The notes below the pieces were generated by a model. That model saw only the letters and a list, made by a program, of their open reading frames with translations, was not told the origin of the DNA and did not search any database. Source: Pseudoscardovia suis (GTDB lineage Bacteria; Actinomycetota; Actinomycetes; Actinomycetales; Bifidobacteriaceae). Taken from it: a DNA stretch of 64,000 nucleotides. Each line of letters starts with the position of its first letter. The stretch's first letter is position 1. Position numbers and translations under genes: made by a program. The stretch spans positions 620,001 through 684,000 of the forward strand of contig NZ_PGFC01000001.1 in the NCBI RefSeq assembly GCF_002797875.1, written 5' to 3'. This document shows positions 29,181 through 39,141 of this stretch, one piece after another.

Positions 29181-30468
29181 TGTAATCGATGAGGAACGGC
29201 ACGTCCGTCTCCATGACGGTGGCCGAACCGTGCACGCTGGGCAGTCGCGTCGCCCTGTCCGTCTGGAATCGGGAATCCACGATCGTGACCCTGTCGTTCG
29301 CGGCTGCGATCACGTCGCCGATCATCGGCTCCACCTCGGGACGCACCATGCCATACAGCCCGGCGTCAATCGCCTGGCGGCGTGTCCCGACCCACGCTCG
29401 CTCGCCCAGATAGTCGCGCCAGCGGTCGGCGACGTCGCGGGGGTCCACGTCAGGATTCACATACAGCATGGGGGCGCGCGGCTCCCCTCCCACCAAGGCG
29501 ACCCCCTGGGAAAGCTGCGGCGTGGCGGCGATGTCAATGCGCTGCTGCGGGTCGGTCTGCACCATGCCGTGATCCGCCACGACGACGATGAGCGTGTCCC
29601 GCGGCACTTCGCGCCGCAGAAGCCCCAAGCATCCGTCGACTTTCTCGAACGCCGCGATCCACTGCTCCGACTCCCACCCGTAGTTGTGGCCGGCTTTGTC
29701 GCACTCGTTGAAATACAGGTAGGTGATCCCCGGTTCGCGGCTTGCCTCGGCGGCGGCGCGCACACGGTCGTCCATCGACCGCATGCCGTGGTAGTCCGCC
29801 CCGTGGAATGCGGCCTCCGTCAAAGCCGATCCGGCGAACTTAGGCAGTCCGATCGACGTGACGCGCATGCCGGTGCCGGCGAGCGCCGAAAACATGGTGG
29901 GTTGCGTCTGCAGCTCCTGGGGGCTCATCGCGTCACGGAAGGCGATGAGCTGGCAGATTTTGCCGTTGCGCGGGTTGAGCTGCGAATACCCGGTCATGCC
30001 GGTGAGACCGGGGCATGTGCCGGTGCCGAACGTGCCCATTGCCGCGACGGTGGTGGCGGGAAAGCAGGTGCTGATGGGGCGGCTGCCGGCGCTGTCGTCC
30101 AGAAGGTTCCTCAGGTATGCTGCGTGGCCGCGGCGCAGCGTGAGGTTCCAGAAGCCCAGGCCGTCCACGAGCACCACGATGGCGGCGCGGGCGTGGGGAA
30201 GGCCGAGCTCGACCCGCAGCCGTTCCGGATCGGGGTGGATGCGGGTCGGCACGGGCGCTCCCAGCGCGGCGCTGACCGCCGGGAGCACGCACCCGAGGTG
30301 CCGGGCTCCCACGTATCGTGTCAATCCATGCCGCTTGCCTTGTTCCGTGGCTGCATTGCCCACGGTCTGCCCTGTCGTCGCGGCGTTGGCGCGGCTTGCG
30401 TCGTCGTATCGCGCGACGGGCCGCAGTTCATAAAGTCCCTCGTTCTCACTGTCGATCTGGCTGTCCAT
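29173..30468 (-). CDS. Alkaline phosphatase superfamily protein (type I phosphodiesterase/nucleotide pyrophosphatase)
   Basis: A protein of 431 residues. The metal site and nucleophile are seen in AIVVLVDGLGFWN (metal Asp) and CFPATTVAAMGTFGTG (Thr nucleophile). The second metal-binding part is VVVADHGMVQT, preceded by YFNECDKAGHNYGW with its conserved Asp and His. No signal peptide is evident. Substrate unknown; related proteins act on nucleotide or phosphonate esters. The ATG at 30468 follows GGGGAACC. It is divergent from parC. Confidence 0.85.
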   Translation of the reverse strand: MDSQIDSENEGLYELRPVARYDDASRANAATTGQTVGNAATEQGKRHGLTRYVGARHLGCVLPAVSAALGAPVPTRIHPDPERLRVELGLPHARAAIVVLVDGLGFWNLTLRRGHAAYLRNLLDDSAGSRPISTCFPATTVAAMGTFGTGTCPGLTGMTGYSQLNPRNGKICQLIAFRDAMSPQELQTQPTMFSALAGTGMRVTSIGLPKFAGSALTEAAFHGADYHGMRSMDDRVRAAAEASREPGITYLYFNECDKAGHNYGWESEQWIAAFEKVDGCLGLLRREVPRDTLIVVVADHGMVQTDPQQRIDIAATPQLSQGVALVGGEPRAPMLYVNPDVDPRDVADRWRDYLGERAWVGTRRQAIDAGLYGMVRPEVEPMIGDVIAAANDRVTIVDSRFQTDRATRLPSVHGSATVMETDVPFLIDYID

Positions 30469-30508
30469 GGTTCCCCATTGAAGCACCGCGCCTGCCCATC
30501 GCGCTCCT

Positions 30509-30534
30509 CATGCGGCGGCGTAACCCGCCGCATG
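30509..30534. promoter_or_regulatory. Palindrome in the phosphodiesterase/parC intergenic region
   Basis: A perfect 10-bp inverted repeat (CATGCGGCGG / CCGCCGCATG, 6-nt loop) 48 bp before the parC start. It may be a regulator site or an RNA hairpin in one of the two divergent leaders. Confidence 0.4.
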
Positions 30535-30582
30535 GGCGCATGAGTGTGGTAGTTTTTTGGGTTGGAACCTTGAAGGAGCAGC

Positions 30583-33306
30583 ATGGCACAGCGCACCAAG
30601 AAAGCATCGGCATACGACCCCAGGAAGGTCGACGAGCATATCATCGACACACCGTTGAGCGAGGAGATGAGCACGTCGTTCCTCGAATACGCGTATTCGG
30701 TGATCTATGCGCGCGCCCTGCCGGACGCCCGCGACGGCATGAAGCCGGTGCAGCGCCGCATCATCTATCAGATGGGCCAGATGAACCTCACCCCCGACCG
30801 TCCTTACATGAAGTCCGCGCGCGTGGTGGGCGAGGTCATGGGCAAGCTGCATCCGCACGGGGATTCCGCCATCTACGAGGCGATGGTGCGCCTGGCGCAG
30901 CCTTTCGCCATGCGGCTGCCTTTGGTGGACGGGCACGGCAACTTCGGCTCCCTTGACGATGGGCCGGCCGCATCCCGTTACACGGAGGCGCGCCTGGGAC
31001 CGGCGGCGCTGGCGATGAACGCTGCCATCGACGAAGACACCGTCGACTTCACGCCCAACTACGACAACAAGCTGCAGGAACCCACCGTCCTGCCTTCCGC
31101 CCTGCCCAACCTTCTGGTCAACGGCGCGTCCGGCATCGCCGTGGGCATGGCGACGAACATGCCCACGCACAACCTCGCCGAGGTGATCGCCGCAGCCAAG
31201 CATCTGATGCACCATCCCGACGCCACGGTGGACGAGCTCATGGAATACGTGCCCGGCCCCGACCTGCCCGGCGGAGGCATCGTCATGGGTCGCGACGGGA
31301 TCCGGCAGGCGTATGAATCCGGCCGCGGCATGTTCATCACCCGCGCGCGCACGCACGTGGAGAACGTCACGGCGCGCAAGAAGGCCATCGTCGTCACCGA
31401 GCTGCCGTTCATGGTGGGCCCGGAGAAGGTGCTCGAGAAGATCTCCGAAGGCGTCAAGAACAAGAAGCTCGACGGGATTTCCAGCGCCATCGACCTGACG
31501 GACCGGCACAACGGCACGCGTCTTGTCATCGAGATCAAGACGGGCTTCGACCCGCAGGCGGTGCTCGCGCAGCTGTTCCGCCACACCCCGCTCGAGGATT
31601 CGTTCGCCATCAACAACGTGGCGCTCGTGGGCGGCCGACCTCACACGATGGGCCTCAAGGAGCTGCTCGACGTGTGGGTGGAGCATCGCCGCGACGTCAT
31701 CACCAGGCGCAGCGAATGCCGTCTGCGCAAAGCACAGGAACGCCTGCACTTGGTGGAGGGCCTGCTGCTCGCGCTGGTGGACATCGACCAGGTGATCGCC
31801 GTCATCCGCACGTCCGACGACGCAGAACAGGCGCGACGCCGGCTCATCGACACGTTCGACCTCGACGACACGCAGGCGCAGTACATCCTCGACCTCCGTC
31901 TGAGGCGCCTGACGAAAATGAGCCGCATCGAGCTCGAATCCGAGCGCGACGACCTGCGCGCCCGCATCAACGAGCTCAACGGGATACTGGGGTCGCAGTC
32001 CAAGCGCGACGCCGTGGTCGAACAGGAGATGGACGAAGTGGCCGCCCGTTACGGCACGCCGCGGCGCACCGTGCTGCTCGACATGAACGAGGACGGTTCC
32101 ATGACACCCGTCGTCTCGAAGGCGGAGGGGTCGCCGGCGAAGGCAGCGGGAGCGGCGCTGGCCACGGTGGCGGCATCCGCTTCGGCAACGGTGACACGAG
32201 AGGACGCCCTTGGCTCCGCACAGCTCGACGACGACCCGTGCGTCGTGATGATGGGCGGCGACGGACTCGTGGCACGCGCCCCGATAGCGGCGTGGGACGC
32301 ACTGCACGCCCGCTCCTCTTCGACGCCGCGCATCCCCGGTGACACAATCACCTCGACGGTGCGCACGACCACGCTGTCGACATTCGGAATCATCACGTCC
32401 GCGGGCCGTCTGGTGGTGGCGCACGCCGCCGACCTGCCGGCGCTCAAGGCTCCCGAGGATTCCGGTGCCGTGAGCGTGGCGGGCGGCGTGAAGGCCGATG
32501 ACCTGCTGGGGGCCACACAGAGCACGGATCCCGTCGAAGGCGAACGCGCCATCTGCGTGGTGGCGCTCGCCCCGTACCACGTGCCGGCTCACGACACGGA
32601 CGGCACGAAAGACACGGACGGCGCGGGCAATGCCTCCGCCGCGCAGGATGCGTCCAAGGCGGAACCGGCGCCGCTGCCCCCGCTGGCGTTGGGAACCCGC
32701 AACGGCGTGGTCAAGAGGTGGAACCGGGAATCCCCGACCACGATGGACTCGTGGTCGGTCATCGACCTCAAGGACGGCGACGAGGTCGTGTCCGCCGCCG
32801 ATGCGCCGGATGACGCGCGCCTCGTCTTCATTTCGTCCGACGCCAACCTCCTGTCGTTCGACGCCGCGGCCGTGCGGCCGCAGGGACGCACAGCGGGCGG
32901 CATGAACGGCATCCGACTTGCAGACGGCACCCATGTGGTCGCTTTCGCCGCCGTGCCGGCGAACGAGGTCGCGTGGTCGTACGAAACGAACGACGAAGGC
33001 CTGAGCAACGGTTCGGGCGCCGTGGTGCTCACGGTCGCCGGTGACAGCGACGCGCTGCCCGGCATGGATCCGGGAGCCGCCAAGATCACGCCCCTCGAAC
33101 AGTACCCCACGAAGGGACGCGGCACGGGCGGCGTGCGCTCGCAACGCTTCCTCAAGGGACAGAACGCCGTGCTGCTCGCCCATGTGGGCGCATGGCCGCT
33201 CTTCGCGTCATCGCAATCGGGCGCCGCGGTAGACCTGCCGCCCGTGGACATGCGCCGCGATGGTTCGGGCACGGACCTTGCCACGCCCATCGTCTTCGTG
33301 TCATGA
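30583..33306 (+). CDS. parC: DNA topoisomerase IV subunit A
   Basis: A type IIA topoisomerase A subunit of 907 residues that cuts and rejoins DNA to unlink chromosomes. The catalytic Tyr133 lies in [11 protein letters not shown]. The quinolone-resistance region [14 protein letters not shown] has a Ser at the usual resistance position, that is, a wild-type sequence. The C-terminal beta-pinwheel (about residues 500-900) is interrupted by two low-complexity inserts, one Ala/Ser-rich near residue 525 and one Asp/Ala-rich near residue 670. The partner parE lies 3.4 kb away, on the opposite strand. The ATG follows AAGGAGC. Confidence 0.92.
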   Translation: MAQRTKKASAYDPRKVDEHIIDTPLSEEMSTSFLEYAYSVIYARALPDARDGMKPVQRRIIYQMGQMNLTPDRPYMKSARVVGEVMGKLHPHGDSAIYEAMVRLAQPFAMRLPLVDGHGNFGSLDDGPAASRYTEARLGPAALAMNAAIDEDTVDFTPNYDNKLQEPTVLPSALPNLLVNGASGIAVGMATNMPTHNLAEVIAAAKHLMHHPDATVDELMEYVPGPDLPGGGIVMGRDGIRQAYESGRGMFITRARTHVENVTARKKAIVVTELPFMVGPEKVLEKISEGVKNKKLDGISSAIDLTDRHNGTRLVIEIKTGFDPQAVLAQLFRHTPLEDSFAINNVALVGGRPHTMGLKELLDVWVEHRRDVITRRSECRLRKAQERLHLVEGLLLALVDIDQVIAVIRTSDDAEQARRRLIDTFDLDDTQAQYILDLRLRRLTKMSRIELESERDDLRARINELNGILGSQSKRDAVVEQEMDEVAARYGTPRRTVLLDMNEDGSMTPVVSKAEGSPAKAAGAALATVAASASATVTREDALGSAQLDDDPCVVMMGGDGLVARAPIAAWDALHARSSSTPRIPGDTITSTVRTTTLSTFGIITSAGRLVVAHAADLPALKAPEDSGAVSVAGGVKADDLLGATQSTDPVEGERAICVVALAPYHVPAHDTDGTKDTDGAGNASAAQDASKAEPAPLPPLALGTRNGVVKRWNRESPTTMDSWSVIDLKDGDEVVSAADAPDDARLVFISSDANLLSFDAAAVRPQGRTAGGMNGIRLADGTHVVAFAAVPANEVAWSYETNDEGLSNGSGAVVLTVAGDSDALPGMDPGAAKITPLEQYPTKGRGTGGVRSQRFLKGQNAVLLAHVGAWPLFASSQSGAAVDLPPVDMRRDGSGTDLATPIVFVS

Positions 33307-33310
33307 GGCG

Positions 33311-33396
33311 TTGTCGGCCGTCAGCTGACCAAGCTCAGCTGACGGCCGACAATGAGAATGCCGCCGGAGGTTCAATATCTCCGGCGGCATTTTCAT
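33311..33396 (+). terminator. Double hairpin terminator of parC
   Basis: Two perfect hairpins in series: an 18-bp stem with 6-nt loop (33311-33328 with 33335-33352), then a 13-bp stem (33357-33369 with 33379-33391, arm AATGCCGCCGGAG) followed by TTCAT. They lie just after the parC stop and also face the Sel1 gene end. Confidence 0.85.
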
Positions 33397-33486
33397 ATGG
33401 GCGTTCGTTGCCATTGTTCCAACGGCGATGGCTGGCAGCGGCATGCCACGCGGCGCCCCCCTCACGATCGCTTCTGATGCCTGCCG

Positions 33487-35505
33487 TCAGTGGCGGGAGA
33501 TCTCCTTCGTGCTTTCGTACACCGCGGCCTCGCGCAGCACGTTCGCCATCTGCGCGTCCTGCGGCACACCCAAACCCTCGTCATACAGGTCCGCCAGGCG
33601 CATCATCGCATGCACTTCGCCGGATGACGACGCCTTGGCAAGCAGATCCGCGCCCTTCGTGTAATCCTGCGGCACGCCCCGCCCGTCGACGTACATGGCG
33701 CCCAGGCGCCACTGTGCGGTGCGGTCGCCATGCGCCGCGGCCTCGGTGTACAGGTCCTTGGCATGGTCAAGGTTCTGCTCGATTCCCATGCCCTGCTCAT
33801 AAAGCACGCCGAGGTTCGTCTGTGCCTTGGGGTCTCCCAGTTCGGCGGCGCTGGCAAACCAGTCGAACGCCATGCCATAGTCGCGTTCCACCCCGTCGCC
33901 GAAGGCGTACATCATTCCCAGGTTCGTCTGGGCACGCCCGTCGCCATGCGACGCGGCCTCCTGATACAGGTCCATGGCCTGCCCGAAATCCTGTCGCACG
34001 CCATTGCCCCGCTCATACAGCACGGCGAGGTTGAACTGTGCGTCGGTGTCGCCCTGCTCCGCGGCCTTGGAATACCATGCCGCCGCCTGCGCGGGGTTCT
34101 TCGGCACTCCGTAGCCCAGCCGGTAGATGTCGCCCAGCGCGCCCTGCGCGATGGCGAATCCCTGCTGAGCCGCTTCCCAGAACCAGTAACCGGCCTTGCG
34201 GAAGTCACGCTTGACGCCCCTGCCTTCGTAGTAGGCGCGCCCCAAAGCGGTCTCGCCGTGAGGAAGGCCCTGCTGGGCGGATTTGCGGAACCAGCGGACG
34301 GCTCCCTTGTAATCATGCTCGCGCCCGATGCCGGTGTACAGCATGATGCCGATTTTGAACTGGGCGATGGCATTGCCGCGTTTGGCGGCGCGCGTGAAGT
34401 ATTCGGCGGCTTTGTCCAGGTCCTGTTCGCCAGCATTGCCGTTGAACAGCAGCGTGCCGATTCCCAGTTCGGCTACGGCGATGCCAGCGCTCGCCGCTTT
34501 GGTGAACCAGTGCGCGGCCTTCTTCACATCCCGCCGCACGCCCTTGCCGGCATCATAAAGCAATCCCAGGTTCGCCTGGGCGCACGCGTCGCCGGATTCC
34601 GCGGCGCTGTGGAACAGTATCGCCGCCTGGCGCGGATTGGGGTCAACGCCTCCGTCTCCTCTAAACAGCATGATCGCCAACGCGTTCTGTGCAGCCGCAT
34701 TGTGCTGGTCCGCCGCCTTGCGATACCACTGCAAGGCGCTGTGGTCGTCCTGCGTGACGCCCACGCCCAGCGCCAGCATGTCGGCGAGCGTCACCTGCGC
34801 CTTGTCATCCCCGTCCTGCGCAGGCTGGCGGTATGATTCCGCGACCTGCACCGCCCTGACGGCACGCGTCACATCCTGTATGCGCGCCGTGAGCATGGAC
34901 ACGCCGTCATTGCCCTCGCTGGGGTCCTTCTGCTCTTCCGTGGCAACAACATCCGAAGGGTTCGGGCAATCCTGCGTTCCGGAACGCTGTCCCGCGGTTG
35001 GCTGCTCTGCTGTGGACTGCCCTGCCTTCGGCTGGAGTTCTTCGCCGCCTGCCGCGCCGTCTTTCTCGTCTGTGGCAATGACCTCGGGGTCGTTGGGATC
35101 GTCCTCAGGGTCGGGCACCCACAGCTCTGCCGGCATGAGATCGGCGGGGATGGCGTATTCGCGGGCGAAGTCGAAAGCCGGGAATGCCATCGTGTCGCGG
35201 GATATCCGGGCGTGCTGCGGGGTGATGCGCTGGTTCTCGTCCTCGTCGTGGCGCGACAGCGCGTCGGATGCCAAGCCCAGCACGCTCAATCCGGTCTCCA
35301 AGCGGCTTTCATGGACGTGACGGCTGTCTTGCGTGGGAATGGTGGAATCCGACGGTGCCTGCGAATCCGACGGTGACTGAGAATCCGAGCGGGCGGCATC
35401 AGCATCGGCCGAGACGGCGTTCTCCGTCCCCGACGGAGGCGTTGCCCCATTGGTCGGCTCATCCGTCATGCTGCTGTCGGATTGACCTTGTTCCACGATC
35501 TTCAA
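33487..35505 (-). CDS. Sel1-repeat (tetratricopeptide-like) protein
   Basis: A protein of about 672 residues. From about residue 190 to the end it has around 13 Sel1-like repeats of 36 residues, recognised by A-x-x-x-L-G-x-x-Y-x-x-G-x-G-V and the paired helices (KAAHWFTKAASAG, KGAVRWFRKSAQQG). The first 180 residues are disordered, rich in Ser, Asp and Gln. Sel1 proteins are adaptor scaffolds in protein complexes; the partner here is unknown. The start is taken as a TTG at 35505 with the strong AAGGAAGGGAC upstream; the first ATG in frame is at 35469. A longer frame up to 35682 passes through a 13-bp tandem repeat and is unlikely to be coding. Confidence 0.8.
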   Translation of the reverse strand: MKIVEQGQSDSSMTDEPTNGATPPSGTENAVSADADAARSDSQSPSDSQAPSDSTIPTQDSRHVHESRLETGLSVLGLASDALSRHDEDENQRITPQHARISRDTMAFPAFDFAREYAIPADLMPAELWVPDPEDDPNDPEVIATDEKDGAAGGEELQPKAGQSTAEQPTAGQRSGTQDCPNPSDVVATEEQKDPSEGNDGVSMLTARIQDVTRAVRAVQVAESYRQPAQDGDDKAQVTLADMLALGVGVTQDDHSALQWYRKAADQHNAAAQNALAIMLFRGDGGVDPNPRQAAILFHSAAESGDACAQANLGLLYDAGKGVRRDVKKAAHWFTKAASAGIAVAELGIGTLLFNGNAGEQDLDKAAEYFTRAAKRGNAIAQFKIGIMLYTGIGREHDYKGAVRWFRKSAQQGLPHGETALGRAYYEGRGVKRDFRKAGYWFWEAAQQGFAIAQGALGDIYRLGYGVPKNPAQAAAWYSKAAEQGDTDAQFNLAVLYERGNGVRQDFGQAMDLYQEAASHGDGRAQTNLGMMYAFGDGVERDYGMAFDWFASAAELGDPKAQTNLGVLYEQGMGIEQNLDHAKDLYTEAAAHGDRTAQWRLGAMYVDGRGVPQDYTKGADLLAKASSSGEVHAMMRLADLYDEGLGVPQDAQMANVLREAAVYESTKEISRH

Positions 35506-35567
35506 GTCCCTTCCTTCGCACGCTTGCGCGTGACGTGCGATCTCCACGGCGAATTGTGTTCTCTGCA

Positions 35568-35645
35568 CTATGGCATCGTGTGTCGGCATCGTGTGTCGGC
35601 ACCATGTGACGGCACTATGCTGCGGCACCATGCTACGGCACGCTC
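35568..35645. repeat. 13-bp tandem repeat upstream of the Sel1 gene
   Basis: Five to six degenerate copies of a 13-bp unit (TGTCGGCATCGTG) starting at 35568. It sits about 65 bp upstream of the preferred Sel1 start, in the region that should hold its promoter. Confidence 0.8.
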
Positions 35646-35731
35646 TCCCGCCGTTCCACACTTTCGTTTCATTGTAAGCCATCGCCGCGGCATAACCAAT
35701 GCAGTGGTCGGACGACCAGCCGCCAGGCGTC

Positions 35732-36478
35732 TCAACGCCCGGCGAAGGGGTTCTCCCACTGGGGCGTCATCGCGAGCGCCGGTCCCCTGTTGTAATACAT
35801 GAGCCGCCACCGGGGGTCGCCGCCGTTGGGTTCGTATGGCACGAGCTGCGCCCAATGGTCGTTGCGCATCGTCGAGAAATTCGCTATGCCGCCCGTCGTG
35901 CCCACTGGTTCGAGCATGTGGTCGATTGTTTCGGCGATGCACGCCCCGTGCGAGAAGAAAACGATCGTCTGGTCCTCGCCTGCGCGTGCAGCCCAGTCGT
36001 TGATCGCTTGCATTCCGCGTGTGCCCAGGCTGTCGCGTGATTCGGCGCCATGCCTGAGTTCACCGCCTTTGCCGTCCCTCCAGTCCGCGTAATCGCGCGG
36101 GTAGTCGTGCTTGGCGTCCTCGAGGCGCACGCCCTCCCATTGCCCGAACGAGCGTTCGCGCAGCCGGGGGTCGAGATGCACGTCGAGCCCCCACGGGTCG
36201 GCGAAGCTGTGGGCGGTGCTGGCGGCGCGCGATAGGTCGGACGCCACGACGAGGACGTCCGCCGCGGGGTCGAACGCAGGGCCGTCGCCGGCGATGGGTG
36301 CGCCGCTGGCTGGGGCTATGCGTTCGTCGGCCTCAAGCAGCTGGCGCAGCGCCTCACCGGTGCGTTCCGCCTGCCACATGCCCACGGCGTCCAGCGGAAT
36401 GTCGATCTGGCCTTGGAACCGGTTCTGTGCGTTGTACGCGGTCCTTCCGTGCCGCACGAGGATTATCTGGCGGACCAT
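35732..36478 (-). CDS. Histidine phosphatase family protein (phosphoglycerate mutase-like)
   Basis: A protein of 248 residues. The phosphohistidine motif LVRHGRTAYN is at the N-terminus, with ERSFGQWEG in the middle and the second catalytic His in VFFSHGACIAET. This is the broad-specificity cofactor-dependent mutase/phosphatase family; it may be a phosphatase rather than a mutase. It has no close functional link to its neighbours. The ATG at 36478 follows a GGAAGG-type site. Confidence 0.85.
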   Translation of the reverse strand: MVRQIILVRHGRTAYNAQNRFQGQIDIPLDAVGMWQAERTGEALRQLLEADERIAPASGAPIAGDGPAFDPAADVLVVASDLSRAASTAHSFADPWGLDVHLDPRLRERSFGQWEGVRLEDAKHDYPRDYADWRDGKGGELRHGAESRDSLGTRGMQAINDWAARAGEDQTIVFFSHGACIAETIDHMLEPVGTTGGIANFSTMRNDHWAQLVPYEPNGGDPRWRLMYYNRGPALAMTPQWENPFAGR

Positions 36479-36606
36479 GGTGGCCTTCCTTCCTGGCGTC
36501 TGCCTAACGCCTTTTGTGTCATTCCTTCTGCGTCATTTCCGACGGCCATGTCGTTTTCTGATGGCCATGTCGTTCCCTGTTGGATGCACCGGCAGCCTGC
36601 CGGCGT

Positions 36607-36651
36607 GGCCGCCCAGCGGCAGCCTGCCGGTGTGGCCGCCGCTGGGCGGCC
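36607..36651 (-). terminator. Probable parE terminator hairpin
   Basis: A perfect 14-bp GC stem (36607-36620 with 36638-36651, arm GGCCGCCCAGCGGC) with a 17-nt loop, 44 bp after the parE stop. The loop and flanks contain a direct copy of the segment GGCAGCCTGCCGG. No clear T-run follows. Confidence 0.6.
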
Positions 36652-36694
36652 GGGTCTCCTTCCCCGCCTTGCGCCGCGTGTGCGCGGGCGGATG

Positions 36695-39067
36695 TCATGC
36701 GTCGATGTTCGAACGGTCGAAGTCCTCTGCATTGTCGATGATGAACCGACGGCGCGGAGGCACGTCGTCTCCCATGAGCAGTTCGAACACCTGCGAGGCG
36801 CGGGCGGCGTCCTCGAGGCGGATCCTGCGCAGCGTGCGGGTGCGCGGGTCCATCGTCGTGTCCGCCAGCTGGTCGGCGTCCATCTCGCCAAGGCCCTTGT
36901 AACGCTGCACATCGGGGTTGAAGTCGATGCCTTTGCGCCTCAGGTCCTCGAGCTTCGTCTGCAGTTCCTCCTCGGAATACGTGTATACGAACTCGCCTTT
37001 GTGCCGTCCCGCGAGCGCTATGCGGTGCAACGGCGGCACGGCGGCATACACGTGCCCGGCCTGCACCAGGGGGCGCATGTAGCGGTAGAACAGCGTGAGC
37101 AGCAGCGTGCGGATGTGCGCGCCGTCCACATCGGCGTCCGTCATCATGATGACCTTGTTGTAGCGCGCCTGCGTGATGTCGAACGTGGCTCCGGAACCGG
37201 CGCCCACGACCTGTATGATCGCCGAGCATTCCTTGTTGGCAAGGATCTGCGCGGTGGATGCCTTCTGCACGTTGAGGATCTTGCCGCGGATCGGCAGCAG
37301 CGCCTGGAACATGGAGTTGCGCGCCGCCTTGGCAGTGCCGAGGGCGGAGTCGCCCTCGACGATGAAGAGCTCGGCGATGTCGTCGTTGCCCGGCTGACAG
37401 TCCGAGAGCTTGGAAGGCATGGATGCGGATTCAAGGGCGTTCTTGCGGCGGGTGACCTCCTTGGTCTTGCGCGCCTGGATGCGCGCGTGCATCTCGCCGG
37501 CGATCTTCTCGAGCACGCGGGAGGATTGCTCCTTGTAGCCGCGCTTGCTGCCCGAGAGCATCTGCCCTATCTGTTCGTCGCACATGCGGGTGATGATCGG
37601 CTTGACCTGCGCGGTGCCCAAGGCGTCCTTGACCTGGCCTTGGAACTGAGGTTCGGCTATGCGCACGGTGACGACCGCCACCAGGCCGGTGGTCACGTCG
37701 TCGCGTTCGACCTTCGTCGAGGAATCCTTGAGGTTGACCTTGAGCTTGCGGGCGTTGGCCTCCACATACTTGCGCACCTGCTTGACGAGGGAGTTGAGGA
37801 AGCCGTCCAGATGCATGCCGCCGCCCGGTGTCTCGACGACGTTGACGAAGCTGCGGATCGTCGTGTCGTAGTCATCCACCCAGCGGAAGGCGATGTCGAC
37901 ACCGCACGTGCGCGTCACCATCGTGGCGTGAAGGTCGCCGCTGGCGTCCACCGCCTGGGTCTCCTCCTCGTAGGTGTCCTCGCCGTGCACGTGCCACACG
38001 TCGCACACGGGCGCGCCGTGCGAAAGGAAGTCCACGAAGTCGACGACGCCTCCTTCGTGCAGGAATTCCTGCACGCGCGGGTGCGGGGCGACCGCGGCGT
38101 CGGCCTGCTGCGGGGCGTCAACCCCATCGGCGTCCGCTACGTCCTGCGCGTCGGCGGAGGCATCAGCCTCTGCGTCGGCATCGCCAGCGGAGACATCGGC
38201 ATTGGCATTGGCTGCATCAGCGGCGTCCTGTTCCCCTTCGGTCGCCTCGATCGCCTGTGCTGCGAGCGTCGGCGTGGCGTCCCCGTCCACTTCCAGACGG
38301 TCATCCTTGGCGACGTCCCCGGTCGGGTCGACGTTTTCGTCGATGACAATGATGCGCAGCCCCGGCACGAGGAACGTGGTCTGGCGCACACGGTCGATGA
38401 GCTGGTCGTATTGGAAGCGCGCGGTGTCGTTGAAGATCTCGGGATCGGACCAATAGCGTATGCGCGTGCCGGTGTGCTTGCCGCGGTATGTGCCGACGAC
38501 GCGCAGCTGCGTCGGCCGGCCTTTGCGCGTCTTCTTGAACGGGGAGTCGGGGGACGGCGCCTCGGGGTCGGCATCCGTGTACACGCCGGGATGGCCTTGG
38601 TGGAATTCCATGCGGTATGTCTTGCCGTCGCGGTCCACTTCCACGTCCAGGCGGGTGCTCAGGGCGTTGACCACGGAGGAGCCCACGCCGTGCAGGCCTC
38701 CGACCGCGTTGTAGGCGCTGTTTCCGAACTTGCCGCCGGCGTGGAGCTTCGTGAGCACCACTTCCACGCCGGACAGCCCTGTCTTGGGCTCGACGTCGAC
38801 GGGGATGCCGCGGCCATTGTCCTCCACGGTGATGGAACCGTCGCGGTGCAGCGTCACGGTGATGCGGTCGCATGCGCCGGCGAGCGCCTCGTCGACGGAA
38901 TTGTCGATGATCTCCCACAGGCAGTGCATGAGCCCCTGGGTGTCGGTCGTTCCTATGTACATGCCGGGGCGTTTGCGCACGGCGTCGAGACCTTCGAGGA
39001 CGGTGAGGTCCGCCGCGTTGTATTCCGGTTCCTTGTGCTTGGCCTGCTTCGATTGTGCCTGTGCCAC
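36695..39067 (-). CDS. parE: DNA topoisomerase IV subunit B
   Basis: The ATPase subunit of topoisomerase IV, 790 residues. The GHKL ATP site shows EIIDNSVDEALAG and VGGLHGVGSSVVNAL, and the Toprim domain shows LFIVEGDSALGTAK and MTDADVDGAHIRTLL. Unusual is an insertion of about 65 residues (around 259-326) made almost wholly of Ala and Asp in the transducer domain. The C-terminus has the usual RRRFIIDNA. It is separated from parC by the Sel1 and histidine phosphatase genes. Gyrase genes are not in this window. Confidence 0.9.
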   Translation of the reverse strand: MAQAQSKQAKHKEPEYNAADLTVLEGLDAVRKRPGMYIGTTDTQGLMHCLWEIIDNSVDEALAGACDRITVTLHRDGSITVEDNGRGIPVDVEPKTGLSGVEVVLTKLHAGGKFGNSAYNAVGGLHGVGSSVVNALSTRLDVEVDRDGKTYRMEFHQGHPGVYTDADPEAPSPDSPFKKTRKGRPTQLRVVGTYRGKHTGTRIRYWSDPEIFNDTARFQYDQLIDRVRQTTFLVPGLRIIVIDENVDPTGDVAKDDRLEVDGDATPTLAAQAIEATEGEQDAADAANANADVSAGDADAEADASADAQDVADADGVDAPQQADAAVAPHPRVQEFLHEGGVVDFVDFLSHGAPVCDVWHVHGEDTYEEETQAVDASGDLHATMVTRTCGVDIAFRWVDDYDTTIRSFVNVVETPGGGMHLDGFLNSLVKQVRKYVEANARKLKVNLKDSSTKVERDDVTTGLVAVVTVRIAEPQFQGQVKDALGTAQVKPIITRMCDEQIGQMLSGSKRGYKEQSSRVLEKIAGEMHARIQARKTKEVTRRKNALESASMPSKLSDCQPGNDDIAELFIVEGDSALGTAKAARNSMFQALLPIRGKILNVQKASTAQILANKECSAIIQVVGAGSGATFDITQARYNKVIMMTDADVDGAHIRTLLLTLFYRYMRPLVQAGHVYAAVPPLHRIALAGRHKGEFVYTYSEEELQTKLEDLRRKGIDFNPDVQRYKGLGEMDADQLADTTMDPRTRTLRRIRLEDAARASQVFELLMGDDVPPRRRFIIDNAEDFDRSNIDA

Positions 39068-39141
39068 GTGCTTCCTTCCTCATGCCGCGCGCCGCTGCAG
39101 CGCGCCGCCGATGGAAAAGCCCGCCGAAGCGGGCTGTGTGT

